Source: an uncultured Chloroflexota bacterium
Lineage (GTDB): Bacteria; Chloroflexota; Limnocylindria; Limnocylindrales; CSP1-4
DNA: 33,920 nucleotides
Assembly: GCA_903930745.1 (NCBI GenBank)
Contig: CAIYZX010000181.1
Span: forward strand, 1 to 33,920
Direction: 5' to 3'
Of the stretch, positions 31,701 to 33,920 are shown one piece after another (positions within the stretch are counted from its first letter, which is position 1; each line of letters opens with the position of its first letter). The notes under the pieces were generated by a model. It worked only from the letters and a program-made list of their open reading frames with translations, was not told where the DNA came from and did no database searches. A program made the translations under genes and the position numbers.

Positions 31701-33848
31701 CTAGGCGAGCTCGCGCTGGACGTTCAGGACGTCCTTGAGCGCCTCCACGCGCCCCATCACCTTGGCGAGCTGCGCCACCGACGCCACCTGGATGGTCATC
31801 GCCACCATGGCCGTGTGATCCGCGTGGACGCCCACGTTGGCGGACAGGATGTTGACCTTGTTCTCCGCCATGACCTGGGTGATGTCCGAGAGGAGGCCCG
31901 TCCGGTCGTACGCCTCCACCTTGATGGCGATGGGGTACGTCTGCGCCGGCGCGGACTCCCACTCCACCTCGATGAGGCGGGAGAGCTCCCGCTCGTGCAT
32001 CACGGTGGCACAGCTCTGCAGGTGGACGGTGATGCCCTTGCCACGGGTGATGAAGCCCTGGATCGCGTCACCCGGGATGGGATGGCAGCACTTGGCGAAC
32101 CGGACCAGGAGGTCCCCCACCCCCTTGACGCGGACACCACCGGTCCGGGCGGGCTGCGTGGGCGCCACCGTGGGCAGCGCGGCGTGGCCGTCGTCCATGA
32201 CGCCCAGGCGCATGACCACCTGCTGGGCGTTGATGGCGCCGTAGCCGATGGCCGCGTACAGGTCGTCCACGGACTCGTGCTGGTAGTGCTTCGCGATGTC
32301 CGTGATCCTGTCCAGGCCCACCGCCTGGATGCTGGTCCGCGCCAGGCGGCGGAGCTCGCGCTCCAGCGACTCGCGCCCGTGGACCACGTTCTCCGCCCGG
32401 TCCTTCTTCTTGAACCACTGGCGGATCTTCTCGCGGGCGTGCGACGTGCGAACCAGGTTCAGCCAGTCACGGGACGGGCCGTGCTCGCCCTTCGTGGTGA
32501 CCATCTCCACGATGTCGCCGTTCTTGAGCCGGTAGTCCAGCGGCACGAGGCGGTTGTTGACCTTGGCGCCGATGGTCCGGTGGCCAACGTCCGTGTGGAT
32601 CCGGTACGCGAAGTCCAGCGGCGTCGCACCTGCCGGCAGATCCTTCACGTCACCGCGGGGCGTGAACACGAAGACCTGGTCCTGGAAGATGTCGAGCTTG
32701 ATGCCCTCGACGAACTCGGTCGCATCGGACTCGCTGACGTCGCGCTGCCACTCCATGAGCTGGCGGACCCAGGCCAGCTTCGCGTCGTAGTCGCGGTCTG
32801 ACTTGGAGCCCTCCTTGTAGCGCCAGTGGGCGGCGATGCCCACCTCGCTCACCTGGTGCATTGAGTGGGTGCGGATCTGGATCTCGAGGGGCTTGCCGTC
32901 CAGCGCGATGACCGCGGTGTGGAGCGACTGGTAGTGGTTGTTCTTGGGGACGGCGATGTAGTCGTCGAACTGCCCCGGGATGGGCCGCCAGATGGAGTGG
33001 ACGATGCCCAGGGCGGCGTAGCAGTCGCGGACATCCTCCACGAGGAGGCGGATGGCGTAGACGTCGTAGATCTCGCCGAACTCCGCGCCCTTGCGCAGCA
33101 TCTTCTTGTGGATGCTGTAGATGTGCTTGGGGCGGCCCTGGAGCTCCGCGGTGACGCCGGAGGCCTCCAGCCGCGGCCGCAGCTCCTCGATGGCGCGCTC
33201 GATGTACGCCTCGCGGCCCTTCCGCCGGGTGTCCAGGAGCTTCGCGAGGTCGCGGAAGGCGTCCGGCTCCAGCGCCTTGAAGCTGAGGTCCTCAAGCTCC
33301 CACTTGACCTGCCAGATGCCCAGGCGCTCCGCGAGGGGCGCGTAGATCTCCATGGTCTGGCGGGCGATGCGGCGCTGCTTCTCCGGCTTGAGCGAGCCGA
33401 GGGTCCGCATGTTGTGGAGCCGGTCCGCGAGCTTGACGAGCACCACGCGGCTGTCGTCCGCCATCGCGAGGAACATCTTCCGGATGTTCTCCGCCTGCTG
33501 CTGCTCGTGGGTGTGGGTGCTGAACCTGGAAAGCTTGGTGACGCCGTCCACGAGATGGGCGATCTCTGGGCCGAATGCGTCCTCAACGTCCGCGAGGCTG
33601 TACTCGGTGTCCTCCGGCACGTCATGGAGCAGTGCCGCGGCCACCGCCGTGGGGTCCATGCCCAGCTCCGCGAGGATCTGTGCGGCGGCGATGGGATGCG
33701 TGACGTAGGGCTCACCCGATGCGCGAAGCTGGCCATCGTGTGCCTTGACGGCCAGGTCGTAGGCCTTCTCCACCCCGGTGAGGTCCGCCTGGGCGTGCTG
33801 GGCACGGAGCGCGGCCAGGAGGCGGCGGCGGAGCGCGTGCAGGTCCAC
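31701..33848 (-). CDS. rel: Bifunctional (p)ppGpp synthetase/hydrolase (Rel/SpoT family)
   Basis: 715 aa from the chosen start. Makes and degrades the alarmone (p)ppGpp. HD hydrolase: H51, H75-D76 and E79-D80 in AALLHDVPEDT, so hydrolase activity should be intact. Synthetase: RPKHIYSIHKKMLRKG and DVYAIRLLVEDVRDCYAALG to QFDDYIAVPKNNHYQSLH. Then TGS (IFQDQVFVFTPRGD), a Cys/His region (RFAKCCHPIPGD) and a C-terminal ACT domain. The GTG at 33848 is the first start inside the window, but it has no ribosome site and the frame stays open to the window end (24 more codons), so the true start may be outside. The last codons hold the right 16-bp repeat. Confidence 0.95.
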   Translation of the reverse strand: MDLHALRRRLLAALRAQHAQADLTGVEKAYDLAVKAHDGQLRASGEPYVTHPIAAAQILAELGMDPTAVAAALLHDVPEDTEYSLADVEDAFGPEIAHLVDGVTKLSRFSTHTHEQQQAENIRKMFLAMADDSRVVLVKLADRLHNMRTLGSLKPEKQRRIARQTMEIYAPLAERLGIWQVKWELEDLSFKALEPDAFRDLAKLLDTRRKGREAYIERAIEELRPRLEASGVTAELQGRPKHIYSIHKKMLRKGAEFGEIYDVYAIRLLVEDVRDCYAALGIVHSIWRPIPGQFDDYIAVPKNNHYQSLHTAVIALDGKPLEIQIRTHSMHQVSEVGIAAHWRYKEGSKSDRDYDAKLAWVRQLMEWQRDVSESDATEFVEGIKLDIFQDQVFVFTPRGDVKDLPAGATPLDFAYRIHTDVGHRTIGAKVNNRLVPLDYRLKNGDIVEMVTTKGEHGPSRDWLNLVRTSHAREKIRQWFKKKDRAENVVHGRESLERELRRLARTSIQAVGLDRITDIAKHYQHESVDDLYAAIGYGAINAQQVVMRLGVMDDGHAALPTVAPTQPARTGGVRVKGVGDLLVRFAKCCHPIPGDAIQGFITRGKGITVHLQSCATVMHERELSRLIEVEWESAPAQTYPIAIKVEAYDRTGLLSDITQVMAENKVNILSANVGVHADHTAMVAMTIQVASVAQLAKVMGRVEALKDVLNVQRELA
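31703..31718. repeat. Right copy of 16-bp direct repeat (island edge, rel 3' end)
   Basis: AGGCGAGCTCGCGCTG, identical to 5553-5568. On the minus strand it encodes the last residues of Rel (QRELA). A direct repeat of a gene 3' end flanking an island resembles attachment-site duplication, but no integrase is present. Confidence 0.6.
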
Positions 33849-33920
33849 GTGTGGGACATGCTGGACGACACCCGGCCCGCCCGACGCATCCGGGACGGCA
33901 ACCTCCGGCTCGGCAGCGTC

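Noticed and set aside
1..33920. tRNA genes, CRISPR arrays, insertion sequences, integrases
   Set aside because: None seen on either strand; no transposase or recombinase motifs and no regular spaced repeats.

Overview
A GC-rich bacterial chromosome segment with GTG/TTG starts, many ATGA/GTGA stop-start overlaps and long polycistronic runs. The housekeeping genes (bifunctional Rel, HisRS, AspRS, and a holin-like membrane domain fused to a phosphatase) suggest a high-GC Chloroflexota (Limnocylindria-like) or actinobacterial genome. No rRNA or other phylogenetic marker is present, so the phylum is a guess.

Layout. Left edge (1-4201, minus strand): aspS (cut by the window), a holin/alkaline phosphatase fusion and hisS. 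An MFS exporter (4289-5569, plus) follows. Right edge (31701-33848, minus): rel. In many bacteria rel, hisS and aspS are close neighbours. Here they keep the same orientation but are separated by about 27.5 kb, so the middle looks like an accessory catabolic island placed between conserved genes.

The island has four transcription units. (1) Plus, 6032-8860: SDR dehydrogenase, metallo-beta-lactamase-fold hydrolase, zinc alcohol dehydrogenase. (2) Minus, 26282 down to 9093: a 15-gene run encoding a branched-chain-amino-acid-type ABC importer (LivHMKGF), a Tm-1-like UPF0261 protein and its TIM-barrel partner, a PEP-utiliser mobile-domain protein, a GntR/FCD regulator, an HPr-kinase-like P-loop protein, a three-subunit molybdenum hydroxylase (FAD, 2Fe-2S, Mo), a cyclase-family hydrolase and a PPDK-like dikinase without its pyruvate barrel. 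(3) Plus, 26544-27936: a cupin and an LLM-class flavin oxidoreductase. (4) Plus, 28523-30695: a second cupin and a split transketolase. A second, closely related GntR/FCD regulator (30762-31433, minus) follows. A decayed fragment of a second TIM-barrel gene lies at 27968-28242.

The units appear to be one regulon. The 12-mer TCGATNATCGAT occurs four times, always in the promoter regions of units 1, 2/3 and 4. At three sites it touches or lies just past the -10 box of a recognisable promoter (TTGACC-N17-TATGCT, TTGACC-N18-TATGCT, TTGACG-N18-TACTAT). The two GntR proteins have nearly identical DNA-recognition helices and are the obvious candidate repressors.

Working interpretation (inference): the cell imports a small organic compound through Liv, hydroxylates it with the Mo enzyme, and processes it with the hydrolase, dehydrogenases and transketolase. 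Two phosphohistidine-domain proteins plus an HPrK-like kinase suggest an ATP-dependent phosphoryl-transfer activation step. The substrate cannot be read from the sequence.
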